DNA of 64,000 bases from positions 300,554-364,553 of the forward strand of contig NZ_JACEHK010000001.1 in NCBI RefSeq assembly GCF_025377685.1, in the 5' to 3' direction. Source of the DNA: Anaerobacillus sp. CMMVII. GTDB lineage: Bacteria > Bacillota > Bacilli > Bacillales > Anaerobacillaceae. Positions 1-16,073 of this stretch are shown here, one piece after another. Both the position numbers and the translations under genes were made by a program. Every line of letters begins with the position of its first letter. Position 1 is the stretch's first letter. The notes beneath the pieces were generated by a model, which was not told the origin of the DNA, searched no databases, and saw only the letters and a list, made by a program, of their open reading frames with translations.

Positions 1-2
1 CT

Positions 3-140
3 AGTAAGACCCTTCATGTGTATACTTGTACGGATTGTAATACTATCTTTAATCGAAAAAGGGAGATTGATACAAGTAAATATGTATGTGGGAAGTGTAA
101 AGGGAAAATCAGGAAGACAAAAACTTTCAAAACAAGTTGA
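3..140 (+). CDS. SprT-like family protein, C-terminal end (partial)
   Basis: Only the last 45 residues are in the window, read in frame 3 from the left edge to a TGA at 138-140. They hold two CxxC pairs (CTDC and CGKC, about 18 residues apart) in a basic tail, the zinc ribbon expected at the end of SprT-like metalloprotease-family proteins. The catalytic HExxH part lies outside the window. In B. subtilis the SprT-like gene ydcK lies directly before a tRNA cluster that starts with Asn-Ser-Glu, and the same tRNAs follow here, which supports the call. The molecular role of the bacterial protein is not well defined. Confidence 0.7.
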   Translation, partial: SKTLHVYTCTDCNTIFNRKREIDTSKYVCGKCKGKIRKTKTFKTS

Positions 141-226
141 CTTTAGTGTTTTGTATATGTTAAATTATAAAAGTCGCTGAAACGAGCTGACAATAATTCA
201 ACTCAGTTATAAAGCGAAAAATAATA

Positions 227-255
227 TTGACAAAATGGCGGAAACAAGTTAGACT
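227..255 (+). promoter_or_regulatory. Sigma-A promoter of the tRNA cluster
   Basis: TTGACA at 227-232, a 17-nt spacer and TAGACT at 250-255 lie 22 nt before tRNA-Asn. The 11 tRNAs that follow have no internal terminator that I can see, so this promoter probably serves the whole cluster and may read into rRNA operon A. Confidence 0.7.
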
Positions 256-277
256 TGTCTAAGTCAGAACAAAATAT

Positions 278-352
278 TCCGCAGTAGCTCAGTGGTAGAG
301 CAATCGGCTGTTAACCGATCGGTCGTAGGTTCGAGTCCTACCTGCGGAGCCA
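278..352 (+). tRNA. tRNA-Asn (GTT)
   Basis: A complete cloverleaf with acceptor TCCGCAG/CTGCGGA, anticodon GTT and encoded CCA. It is the first gene of the tRNA cluster. Confidence 0.95.
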
Positions 353-354
353 CT

Positions 355-446
355 GGAGAAGTACCCAAGAGGCTATAAGGGGCTCCCCTGCTAAGGGAGT
401 AGGCTGCGAAAGCGGTGCGCGGGTTCGAATCCCGCCTTCTCCGCCA
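355..446 (+). tRNA. tRNA-Ser (GCT)
   Basis: A class II tRNA with a long variable arm, anticodon GCT, acceptor GGAGAAG/CTTCTCC and encoded CCA. It starts 2 nt after tRNA-Asn, so the two must be released from one precursor. Confidence 0.95.
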
Positions 447-454
447 TTTTAAAT

Positions 455-529
455 GGCCCGTTGGTCAAGCGGTTAAGACACCGCCCTTTCACGGCGGTAA
501 CACGGGTTCGAATCCCGTACGGGTCACCA
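455..529 (+). tRNA. tRNA-Glu (TTC)
   Basis: Acceptor GGCCCGT/ACGGGTC, anticodon TTC and encoded CCA. The Asn-Ser-Glu order matches the start of the B. subtilis cluster downstream of ydcK. Confidence 0.95.
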
Positions 530-556
530 TTACTACTATTTTTAAATGCAACATAT

Positions 557-685
557 GGAGGATTAGCTCAGCGACGAGCGAAGCATCCTTGGATTAACGT
601 CGAGTTGTTTCGACGCATATGCATCTTAGTGTTACTGGAAGAGGAAGAAACAGGGTCTTCCTAGAATAGACTTCATCAATACTTC
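557..685 (+). other. Truncated tRNA-Val 5' copy joined to an insertion-like element
   Basis: Positions 557-571 copy the first 15 nt of the tRNA-Val that starts at 686 and stop after the AGCTCAG of the D arm. The next ~115 nt are not tRNA. They contain CGACGAGC, GAGTTGTTTCGACGCAT and GAGGAAGAAACAGGGTCT, and the same blocks appear in the same order at 1126-1220 after a copied tRNA-Arg start. The copied half cannot fold as a tRNA, so it is a dead fragment or part of the mobile unit. Confidence 0.75.
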
Positions 686-761
686 GGAGGATTAGCTCAG
701 CTGGGAGAGCACCTGCCTTACAAGCAGGGGGTCGGCGGTTCGAACCCGTCATCCTCCACCA
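686..761 (+). tRNA. tRNA-Val (TAC)
   Basis: A complete 76-nt tRNA with acceptor GGAGGAT/ATCCTCC, anticodon TAC and encoded CCA. Its first 15 nt are duplicated 129 nt upstream. Confidence 0.95.
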
Positions 762-776
762 TATTACTAATAAGAT

Positions 777-852
777 GGACCCGTGGTGTAGCGGTTAACA
801 TGCCTGCCTGTCACGCAGGAGATCGCCGGTTCGATCCCGGTCGGGTCCGCCA
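777..852 (+). tRNA. tRNA-Asp (GTC)
   Basis: Acceptor GGACCCG/CGGGTCC, anticodon GTC, discriminator G and encoded CCA. Confidence 0.95.
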
Positions 853-871
853 TCTTTACTAAATGAAAAAT

Positions 872-955
872 GCGGGTGTGGCGGAATTGGCAGACGCGCT
901 AGACTTAGGATCTAGTGTCTTTGACGTGGGGGTTCGAGTCCCTTCACCCGCACCA
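872..955 (+). tRNA. tRNA-Leu (TAG)
   Basis: A class II tRNA with anticodon TAG, acceptor GCGGGTG/CACCCGC and encoded CCA. Confidence 0.93.
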
Positions 956-1005
956 TTTTTTATTTTAACGGCAAAAAGAACTTCATTGTCTACTGTTTAT
1001 ATTAT

Positions 1006-1088
<83 letters not shown>

Positions 1089-1110
1089 TTGCTTCATTAA
1101 AATACAACAT

Positions 1111-1268
1111 GCGCCCTTAGCTCAGCGACGAGCAAAACGTCGTCGGATAAGCTGCGAGTTGTTTCGACGCATTAGCTTCGAAGGCAATACGGGTAGAGGA
1201 AGAAACAGGGTCTACGGAGCGTTACTTCGTCCGTAATCATCATGAATAACATCATTGAAATACAACAT
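1111..1268 (+). other. Truncated tRNA-Arg 5' copy joined to an insertion-like element
   Basis: A segment before and including the start of tRNA-Arg (AATACAACAT plus the first 15 nt) occurs at about 1101-1125 and again at 1259-1283, as a direct repeat of ~25 nt. Between the copies lies a ~143-nt element sharing the blocks CGACGAGC, GAGTTGTTTCGACGCAT and GAGGAAGAAACAGGGTCT with the element in front of tRNA-Val. CGACGA and TCGTCG near its left end could pair as a short hairpin. Confidence 0.75.
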
Positions 1269-1345
1269 GCGCCCTTAGCTCAGCTGGATAGAGTGTTTGA
1301 CTACGAATCAAAAGGTCGGGAGTTCGAATCTCTCAGGGCGCACCA
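1269..1345 (+). tRNA. tRNA-Arg (ACG)
   Basis: A complete 77-nt tRNA with acceptor GCGCCCT/AGGGCGC, anticodon ACG (inosine at position 34 expected) and encoded CCA. Its 5' end is duplicated upstream. Confidence 0.95.
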
Positions 1346-1430
1346 AACCAACTTCCTCGAATGAGCATCACTGCAGGTTTGCGACGAGCAAACGAAGTGG
1401 CGCAGGAGCATGTTTGGTTAGTGTAAATCA
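1346..1430 (-). repeat. rRNA/tRNA-locus repeat family, inverted copy
   Basis: Read on the minus strand, this stretch has TGCTCCTGCG, a short variable part, then GCTCGTCGCAAA and CTGCA. This is the signature of the repeat that lies inside and after the rRNA operons. It is the only copy in the window pointing against rRNA transcription, and it lies between tRNA-Arg and tRNA-Pro. Confidence 0.6.
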
Positions 1431-1441
1431 TCTTAATATCT

Positions 1442-1518
1442 CGGGAAGTGGCTCAGCTTGGTAGAGCACCTGGTTTGGGACCAGGGGGTCGCAGGTTCAA
1501 ATCCTGTCTTCCCGACCA
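1442..1518 (+). tRNA. tRNA-Pro (TGG)
   Basis: Acceptor CGGGAAG/CTTCCCG, anticodon TGG and encoded CCA. Confidence 0.95.
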
Positions 1519-1531
1519 TTTAGTTTAATAT

Positions 1532-1605
1532 GCGGGTGTAGTTTAGTGGTAAAACCTCAGCCTTCCAAGCTGATGTTGTGAGTTCGATTCTCATCACCCG
1601 CTCCA
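1532..1605 (+). tRNA. tRNA-Gly (TCC)
   Basis: Acceptor GCGGGTG/CACCCGC, anticodon TCC and encoded CCA. Confidence 0.95.
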
Positions 1606-1616
1606 ATCTACTATAT

Positions 1617-1693
<77 letters not shown>

Positions 1694-1712
1694 TATTTTT
1701 TTGATAACAGTG

Positions 1713-1803
1713 TTGACTTAGTTCGTTATGATTGATATGATGATTAGGTTGCTGTTACGGTAATAAATTGATTGTTGACAAGAAAGTGCTATTCTGATAT
1801 AGT
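1713..1803 (+). promoter_or_regulatory. Tandem rRNA promoters P1 and P2, operon A
   Basis: P1 is TTGACT at 1713-1718, a 17-nt spacer and TATGAT at 1736-1741. P2 is TTGACA at 1775-1780, a 17-nt spacer and TATAGT at 1798-1803. Two tandem sigma-A promoters are typical of Bacillus rRNA operons. The leader downstream carries a boxA-like antitermination stretch (TTCTTTGAAAACTG, about 1834-1847) that is repeated before 16S B and, with slight changes, before 16S C and D. Confidence 0.8.
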
Positions 1804-1925
1804 TAAACTCTTGTCGCTAAAACGACAGTAATCGTTCTTTGAAAACTGAACACACAGCCAAGCGAATTAAAGAGATAGTAAATATCTCGTCAATGTAACA
1901 AATTTTTTGAGCTATATCAAACACT

Positions 1926-3480
<1,555 letters not shown>

Positions 3481-3593
3481 TGGAGTTAAAACTCTAGTCG
3501 ATGCTTTTCTTAGGAAAAGTACGCTGACGCTGTGTTTCAGTTTTGAGAGAATGATCTCTCAATTAAATAGTTAACTGCTCAATATTCATTATT

Positions 3594-3693
3594 GTGCTCC
3601 TGCGGTACTCCTTGCGTCGTATCCTCGTCGCAAAGCTGCATGAAGCTAATCAATGAAGCATCTCACGATGTAATTGAGGTCAGTGGCTTTGTT
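3594..3693 (+). repeat. rRNA/tRNA-locus repeat, 16S-23S spacer A
   Basis: This is the type copy. It starts GTGCTCCTGCGGTACTCC, continues GCGTCGTATCCTCGTCGC and AAAGCTGCATG, and ends in a GAAGCATCTCACGATGT segment before AGGTCAGTGGCTT. It directly precedes the boxA-like TTGTTCCTTGAAAACTAG of the 23S leader, so it is transcribed with the operon. The spacer carries no tRNA. Confidence 0.7.
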
Positions 3694-3852
3694 CCTTGAA
3701 AACTAGATAACAACTAACACATTTAAGTTTTACCGGAAAGTTTGTAAAAACTTTATGAGTAAACTTGAGTAGTCAAGAATTCAATTCGACGTAAAATCCT
3801 TATAACTAGGTAATTTTTCGAAAGAAGCGTAAGCTGATTGAAGAAAAATTTA

Positions 3853-6252
<2,400 letters not shown>

Positions 6253-6378
6253 ATAAATAAGTTTAGAGTGATGAGTGTAGAGTTTTGAGTTGCGTGAGTA
6301 GCTCGAAGCAGTAAATACCAAATTCTAAATAAACGGATTGAATTTTACTCAAGTCTTAAATGTGTGTTATCTAGTTTT

Positions 6379-6542
6379 CAGGGAATGAAAATTTCTTGAA
6401 AAATTAAGTAGCTTGATCTTGAATTGAGTTCGTGCGTCTGTGTCTACCAGTGTAGCTTCGAAGTAAGCTTCCTCGACGCAAAGCAGCATGATGTAAACTC
6501 AAAGAAGCATCTCACGATGTGATTGAGGTCAGTAGCTTTTTT
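6379..6542 (+). repeat. 164-bp insertion carrying the repeat, 23S-5S spacer A
   Basis: Operon C reads CTAGTTTT directly into GAAGGAATGAAC (61478-61495). Here the same two flanks are 164 bp apart. The extra DNA holds a divergent copy of the repeat family (TGCGTCTGTGTC, CTCGACGCAAAGCAGCATG, GAAGCATCTCACGATGTG, AGGTCAGTAGCTT). Operon B has the same insert at 13591-13754. Confidence 0.8.
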
Positions 6543-6567
6543 GAAGGAATGAACTTTCTTCATATAA

Positions 6568-6683
<116 letters not shown>

Positions 6684-6684
6684 G

Positions 6685-6717
6685 AAAAAACACATCCAAT
6701 TATGGATGTGTTTTTTT
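6685..6717 (+). terminator. Rho-independent terminator, rRNA operon A
   Basis: A stem AACACATCC/GGATGTGTT with a 6-nt loop ends in seven T, immediately after 5S. The run of A before it would let it work on both strands. Confidence 0.9.
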
Positions 6718-6760
6718 GTGTACAAATGAAATGAGATTTTAGTTAGGGTAATTTTTATGT

Positions 6761-6850
6761 GTGCTTCTGCGGTACTCATAGCGACGTATCCTCGTCGCAA
6801 AGCTGCATGGATTAAAATAAAGAAGTAACTCATGATGTGAATTAACTCTG
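6761..6850 (+). repeat. rRNA/tRNA-locus repeat, downstream of operon A
   Basis: It starts GTGCTTCTGCGGTACTC, and the centre GCGACGTATCCTCGTCGC is a perfect 6-bp inverted repeat in this copy. AAAGCTGCATG and AAGTAACTCATGATGTG follow. Unlike the spacer copies it lies after the operon terminator. Confidence 0.65.
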
Positions 6851-7005
6851 AGTTGAATGTAACTAGCATCGATCTGGAGGATCGTCGTCCTAGTCTTTTT
6901 TTTAATGAGGCGTTTTTACAACCATATAATAAAGGAAACAACGTTAGTTATTATCGAAGTTAACTAATATAAAGTACGTTGATGTAATGCTATATTTAAC
7001 AAAAA

Positions 7006-7037
7006 AGAAGATAGTCACGTAATGTGACCATCTTCTC
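7006..7037 (-). terminator. Terminator-like hairpin read on the minus strand
   Basis: On the minus strand AGAAGATGGTCAC pairs with GTGACTATCTTCT and is followed by TTTTT. It comes right after a minus-strand stop codon (TAA at 7038-7040), which suggests the end of a former minus-strand gene. Confidence 0.6.
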
Positions 7038-7220
7038 TTACCGCGTCCAACAAGCTTTATCCTCTGGGGTCGTATCGATTATTATATCCCACAGACACCT
7101 CATTTCATTATTGTTAAAAACAATCTTGAAATTTCCGGTTATGCTGCAAGCTAATCACCTCATTAAAGGTTCAATCGATCTTCCGAATGTTATTGATAGT
7201 AACATTCAAATGCTGCTGAA
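7038..7220 (-). pseudogene. Possible decayed minus-strand gene fragment
   Basis: Read on the minus strand, one frame gives a protein-like tail ending DTTPEDKACWTR and a stop just before the terminator at 7037-7006. The frame is open upstream to about 7160, then has a TGA, and continues with protein-like sequence to about 7220. I do not recognise the family. A longer plus-strand open frame (7024-7332) overlaps it, has no clear ribosome site and crosses this terminator, so I take the minus strand as the more likely former coding strand. Confidence is low. Confidence 0.3.
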
Positions 7221-7385
7221 GTTGGTTGTGAGAAGCATAACTGCTCCTCAGAATATAGTATGTCCGAACTTTTCTGTCTCATGTGCTGATCACACAAAAT
7301 TTTTCGTAAGTATAAAAAATCCAGTTAAATAAAAACTATATATTTAGGGGAATCCCAACACAACTTGTAGGAGGGTGTGAAAAAA

Positions 7386-7550
7386 ATGGTTAATCAAGAC
7401 TTTGAAAAGTTTAAAGAAGTTTCGGAAAAGCATAAATCAGTATACTTAGGTGGGGAAAAGGCACGAAAAGTAGATAAAGATGTCTTGCAAAGTAATGAAA
7501 ATCATGGGACCTCGGTCGGTGCGGAAGGTCGAGATGTAAAACAGAAATAA
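7386..7550 (+). CDS. Small hypothetical protein (54 aa)
   Basis: The ATG at 7386 has a strong ribosome site, AGGAGGGTG, at about 7370-7378. The frame runs 54 codons to TAA and is followed within 30 nt by a good terminator, so it looks like a real one-gene transcript. The product is very polar and lysine/glutamate-rich, with no signal peptide, no membrane segment and no cysteine. I do not recognise the family. It sits alone in the spacer between two rRNA operons. Confidence 0.65.
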   Translation: MVNQDFEKFKEVSEKHKSVYLGGEKARKVDKDVLQSNENHGTSVGAEGRDVKQK

Positions 7551-7577
7551 AAAGTATTCTAAAACGCTTCTAAGATA

Positions 7578-7630
7578 AAAAAAAAATCAGGTATAATTAC
7601 CGTGTAGGTTTTTATACTTGATTTTTTTTT
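7578..7630. terminator. Bidirectional terminator-like hairpin
   Basis: A run of A and ATCAGGTATA pairs across an 18-nt loop with TATACTTGAT and a run of nine T. It ends the 54-aa gene on the plus strand. Confidence 0.65.
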
Positions 7631-7703
7631 AGAAAAAACAATAAATGACAATGACAAATTTATTTTTGAAGTACTTATAATAGGAAGGTTGGGAGTTTGT
7701 TAT

Positions 7704-7904
7704 ATGGTGATACAATCTAATATGCCACCCAAGGCAATTGTTGAGGTCTGGAGTAATACCGAAGAGGTTTTTAAAAAATATGATGTTCCCATTAATGATA
7801 AAATGATGGAAGTATTAGTTGAAGCAGATGTCCTGACTAGGTTACTTGTTGAACTAAATGCTGCAGTTGGTAGTTCGACTGCTACTTGTATAGAAGGTGG
7901 TTGA
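7704..7904 (+). CDS. Small conserved-looking protein, DUF1858/ScdA N-terminal-like
   Basis: The frame is open from a TTG at 7689, but the ATG at 7704 has better spacing to TTGGGAG (7689-7695), giving 66 aa. The motif VWSNTEEVFKKYDVP resembles the short helical domain at the start of ScdA/RIC and DUF1858 proteins, in which 'P-T-x-x-V-F-x-K-Y' recurs. The lone C-terminal cysteine (TATCIEGG) could bind metal or thiol, but the usual CC pair is absent. A small terminator follows at 7918-7941. The family assignment is tentative and the function is unknown. Confidence 0.5.
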   Translation: MVIQSNMPPKAIVEVWSNTEEVFKKYDVPINDKMMEVLVEADVLTRLLVELNAAVGSSTATCIEGG

Positions 7905-7917
7905 AATTTACAGGTGA

Positions 7918-7941
7918 AAAAAGAGTAGGTTACTCTTTTTT
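7918..7941 (+). terminator. Rho-independent terminator after the 66-aa gene
   Basis: AAAAAAGAGTA and TACTCTTTTTT form the stem, with a 2-nt gap between the arms and a T run. Confidence 0.7.
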
Positions 7942-7975
7942 ATTTATGATTTTTAATTAATGAGGTGAGTTTGAA

Positions 7976-8236
7976 GTGGTACATCAAATGGGATTAAAGA
8001 AGGAAAAAAAGTTGTGGTACGATTAAATGTTAAAAAGAAGAACTATCAGAGTTGGTGATACAATAGAACTTATAAAAGTTCCATAACAAAAATGAAACAT
8101 TAAAAGTTCAGGTTATTAGGATATTCCCCTAGAGGATTTCGACTGAAAAGGTTGGACACTCGATCAATTGCTAAGAGGAACCTACGATATATATACGCAA
8201 CAATGGGGAACCTTGGCTATTTCAATAGAATATTAA
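7976..8236 (+). pseudogene. Decayed ASCH-domain (PUA-like) protein gene
   Basis: Pieces of one protein can be read in order but in different frames. They are VVHQMGL (GTG at 7976 after GAGGTGAG), EGKKVVVRLNVK, KRRTIRVGDTIELIKVP, NETLKVQVI, then LEDFD-stop-KGWTLDQLLRGTYDIY and WGTLAISIEY-stop. The E/G-KK-V-x-RL and VGDTI-F/L blocks and the 'Y-x-IY-x-x-x-WGTLAI' end are those of ASCH-fold proteins. At least two frameshifts, an in-frame TGA and a missing stretch after MGL show real decay, more than one sequencing error could cause. Confidence 0.7.
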
Positions 8237-8369
8237 AATAAAATAGATATTAACATATATAAATTTTTATTTATTTCTAAAAAGGTATTGCAATCATCAT
8301 GTTATCGTAGTATATTATTCTTCTGCCACAATTATTATTCTTATATCAAATAATAATGTTAAACTGTGG

Positions 8370-8476
8370 TTGACTTTAGTTATCAATTCATGTTATTATA
8401 TATTTCTGGTCGTTGAAAGCATCTTGGTTCTTTTTTAAAAAAAGATGTTGCAAAAGATTTCTTATCATGATATAAT
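8370..8476 (+). promoter_or_regulatory. Tandem rRNA promoters, operon B
   Basis: P1 is TTGACT at 8370-8375, an 18-nt spacer and TATTAT at 8394-8399. P2 is TTGCAA at 8448-8453, a 17-nt spacer and TATAAT at 8471-8476. The sequence between 8237 and P1 is AT-rich and shows no gene. From CTTGTCGCTAAAACGAC (8481) on, the leader is the same as in operon A. Confidence 0.75.
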
Positions 8477-8597
8477 AAATCTTGTCGCTAAAACGACAGT
8501 AATCGTTCTTTGAAAACTGAACACACAGCCAAGCGAATTAAAGAGATAGTAAATATCTCGTCAATGTAACAAAATTTTTTGAGCTATATCAAACACT

Positions 8598-10152
<1,555 letters not shown>

Positions 10153-10265
10153 TGGAGTTAAAACTCTAGTCGATGCTTTTCTTAGGAAAAGTACGCTGAC
10201 GCTGTGTTTCAGTTTTGAGAGAATGATCTCTCAATTAAATAGTTAACTGCTCAATATTCATTATT

Positions 10266-10365
10266 GTGCTCCTGCGGTACTCCTTGCGTCGTATCCTCGT
10301 CGCAAAGCTGCATGAAGCTAATCAATGAAGCATCTCACGATGTAATTGAGGTCAGTGGCTTTGTT
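10266..10365 (+). repeat. rRNA/tRNA-locus repeat, 16S-23S spacer B
   Basis: Identical to the copy in spacer A (3594-3693). The whole A and B spacers match and carry no tRNA. Confidence 0.7.
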
Positions 10366-10524
10366 CCTTGAAAACTAGATAACAACTAACACATTTAAGT
10401 TTTACCGGAAAGTTTGTAAAAACTTTATGAGTAAACTTGAGTAGTCAAGAATTCAATTCGACGTAAAATCCTTATAACTAGGTAATTTTTCGAAAGAAGC
10501 GTAAGCTGATTGAAGAAAAATTTA

Positions 10525-13464
<2,940 letters not shown>

Positions 13465-13590
13465 ATAAATAAGTTTAGAGTGATGAGTGTAGAGTTTTGA
13501 GTTGCGTGAGTAGCTCGAAGCAGTAAATACCAAATTCTAAATAAACGGATTGAATTTTACTCAAGTCTTAAATGTGTGTTATCTAGTTTT

Positions 13591-13754
13591 CAGGGAATGA
13601 AAATTTCTTGAAAAATTAAGTAGCTTGATCTTGAATTGAGTTCGTGCGTCTGTGTCTACCAGTGTAGCTTCGAAGTAAGCTTCCTCGACGCAAAGCAGCA
13701 TGATGTAAACTCAAAGAAGCATCTCACGATGTGATTGAGGTCAGTAGCTTTTTT
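13591..13754 (+). repeat. 164-bp insertion carrying the repeat, 23S-5S spacer B
   Basis: The same insertion as in operon A at 6379-6542, at the same point between CTAGTTTT and GAAGGAATG. The empty site is in operon C. Confidence 0.8.
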
Positions 13755-13779
13755 GAAGGAATGAACTTTCTTCATATAA

Positions 13780-13895
<116 letters not shown>

Positions 13896-13896
13896 G

Positions 13897-13929
13897 AAAA
13901 AACACATCCAATTATGGATGTGTTTTTTT
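13897..13929 (+). terminator. Rho-independent terminator, rRNA operon B
   Basis: The same hairpin and T run as after 5S A (AACACATCC/GGATGTGTT). Confidence 0.9.
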
Positions 13930-14081
13930 GTGTACAAATGAAATGAGATTTTAGTTAGGGTAATTTTTATGTGTGCTTCTGCGGTACTCATAGCGACGTA
14001 TCCTCGTCGCAAAGCTGCATGTAGTTTAACCAAGGAAGTAACTCATGATGTGAACGAGGTAAGTTGCTTCGTTGCTAGGTG

Positions 14082-14115
14082 AAAAAACACATCCAATTGC
14101 GGATGTGTTTTTTTT
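14082..14115 (+). terminator. Duplicated copy of the rRNA terminator
   Basis: AACACATCC and GGATGTGTT with a loop AATTGC and eight T. It is part of the tandem duplication and gives operon B two terminators in series. Confidence 0.8.
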
Positions 14116-14291
14116 GTGTACAAATGAAATGAGATTTTAGTTTTAGTTAGGGTAATTTTTATGTGTGCTTCTGCGGTACTCCTAGCGTCGTATCCTCGTC
14201 GCAATGCTGCATGTAGTTAATCAAAGAAGTTAGCTTACGATGTAAACTGAGTTAGTATTTTGTTTACTCACTTAAGGCCTAAAGGAGTGTT

Positions 14292-14483
14292 TCACGAGTT
14301 TTCGTTACTTTGTTTAATTTCCTTTTCACTAAACATCTCATTTACTTCTTCTAATTGTTTATGTTGGTCGACTGAATCACCAGCGTAATAAGGTGTGGAG
14401 TGAAATATGTCTTTGGAGTCAATGTCGCTTCTAATCGTTACTTCTTCTTTTTCTAAAAAGTCGTTTTTCTCTTTGGCACTCAT
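14292..14483 (-). CDS. Small hypothetical acidic protein (63 aa)
   Basis: On the minus strand the ATG ending at 14483 has GGGAGG eight nt upstream, a convincing ribosome site. The product is hydrophilic and rich in Glu, Lys and Ser, has no cysteine or membrane segment, and has a tyrosine pair (STPYYAGDSVDQHKQ) in its middle. I do not recognise it firmly; small unstructured proteins of this type are common in spore-forming Bacillaceae. It is divergent from the next gene. Confidence 0.6.
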   Translation of the reverse strand: MSAKEKNDFLEKEEVTIRSDIDSKDIFHSTPYYAGDSVDQHKQLEEVNEMFSEKEIKQSNENS

Positions 14484-14614
14484 GTCAGAAAACCTCCCAA
14501 TAATTATTTCTTTTTAGTTATCCCCTATCCTTTTTTTAATAATTAAACAGTGGTAAAATTTTTATGTAATCTTGGGTAGAATATAGTGGTTATTGACTAT
14601 TGGAGGCATTTAAA

Positions 14615-15756
14615 ATGACGTTTAAATTTAGTACAAAAACAGTGCATTTTCAAAAAAAGCTGAGGAAAAGAATGTTAGTAAGTCACAGCCTATTTATCAA
14701 ACATCTGCTTTCTCATTTAAAGATTTAGATGATATGGAAGATTTTTATAGAGGAAATAAAGAGTATTTATATACGAGATTTAGTAACCCTAATACAGACG
14801 ATTTAGGGCAAGGTGTTGCGGAATTAGAAGGTGCGCCAAAAGGGGTCGCTACTTCTTCAGGGATGTCTGCTATTTTGGCCGGAGTTTTAGCTGTAGTAAG
14901 TCATGGTGATCACATTATTGCCTCTGAAGATATTTACGGCGGTACATATCAACTTTTTGCGCATGAGTTAAAAGAGTTTGGTATTGAAGTTTCTTTTGTT
15001 TCGATGAATAATTTAGATGAAATCGAGAATACTATTAGGGTTAACACGAAGCTTCTATATTCTGAGTCAATAACAAACCCTTTATTAAGGGTTGAGAACT
15101 TGGCTTCGTTAATATCGTTGGCTAAAAAGCATAAGCTAACTACAATGATTGATAATACCTTTGCGACTCCTTACTTAATTAAACCTTTTGAATTAGGTGC
15201 CGATTTAGTTATTCATAGCGCTACAAAATACATTGGTGGTCACAGTGATGTAACTGCTGGAGTACTAGTAGGAAATGAAACCTTAATTTCAAAGGCTAAA
15301 ACGAAAGTAGTAAATCTAGGTTGTAACTTAAGTCCGTTTGAAGCATGGTTGGCTTGTCGTGGTTTAAAAACATTAGCAGTACGAATGGAAAGACAAGTGA
15401 AAAATGCTCAAGCACTTGCTGATTTTTTACGTCAAAATACAGCAATTAAAAGAGTATACTATCCAGAGTCAGTTTCAGAAAATGGCAATGGTGCAATTGT
15501 TTCTGTTGACCTAGGCGAAAATTATGACATTGATGTTTTCTTTAAATCATTACAGTGGATTCGCATTGTACCAACTCTTGCTGGAGTCGAATCAACCGTT
15601 ACTTATCCTTTAAGAACGTCTCATCGTACGGTACCAGAAGCTATTCGAAGCAAATTGGGAATTACACGAGGTTTAGTGAGAATTTCCTTAGGTATTGAGG
15701 ATGCTGAAGACATCATAGATGCTTTTGATAAGGCGATAAAAACAGCAAAGTTATAA
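14615..15756 (+). CDS. Cystathionine gamma-synthase/lyase family PLP enzyme (frameshifted in this sequence)
   Basis: The ATG at 14615 follows GGAGGCATTT. The first ~13 codons (MTFKFSTKTVHF...) run into a wrong frame, and one more A in the A7 tract at 14652-14658 joins them to the long frame, giving about 380 aa, normal for the Cys/Met-metabolism PLP family. Motifs seen are YTRFSNPN, the SGMSAI phosphate site, IDNTFATPY (Asp for the pyridinium N) and SATKYIGGHSD with the PLP lysine. Such enzymes do gamma-replacement or elimination in methionine/cysteine synthesis. Residues alone do not settle synthase against lyase. The stretch after VYYP is shorter than in typical members. The frameshift is probably a sequencing error. 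Confidence 0.8.
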
Positions 15757-15834
15757 GGAAATTTGCATTCCTTTTTAAGATGTGTTATTATAATTATATA
15801 TTAACCAGCTGCAAATAAACGCAGTTGGTATTAT

Positions 15835-15911
<77 letters not shown>

Positions 15912-16073
15912 ATACATAAACCTTCGCGCAGGATCTTTCCTAGCGCTTTTATTATTTCTACAGTACAATACTAGGTTTTTTCGCAAAAATAAGATAAACT
16001 ACTATATGATTACCTTAGGAATATATCCTAAGGTTTTTTTATACATAAACTTAAATGTTAGGTGCGGTTTAGC

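Noticed and set aside
7024..7332. 102-codon plus-strand open frame
   Set aside because: It begins inside a terminator hairpin, has no ribosome site and overlaps a more convincing minus-strand remnant.
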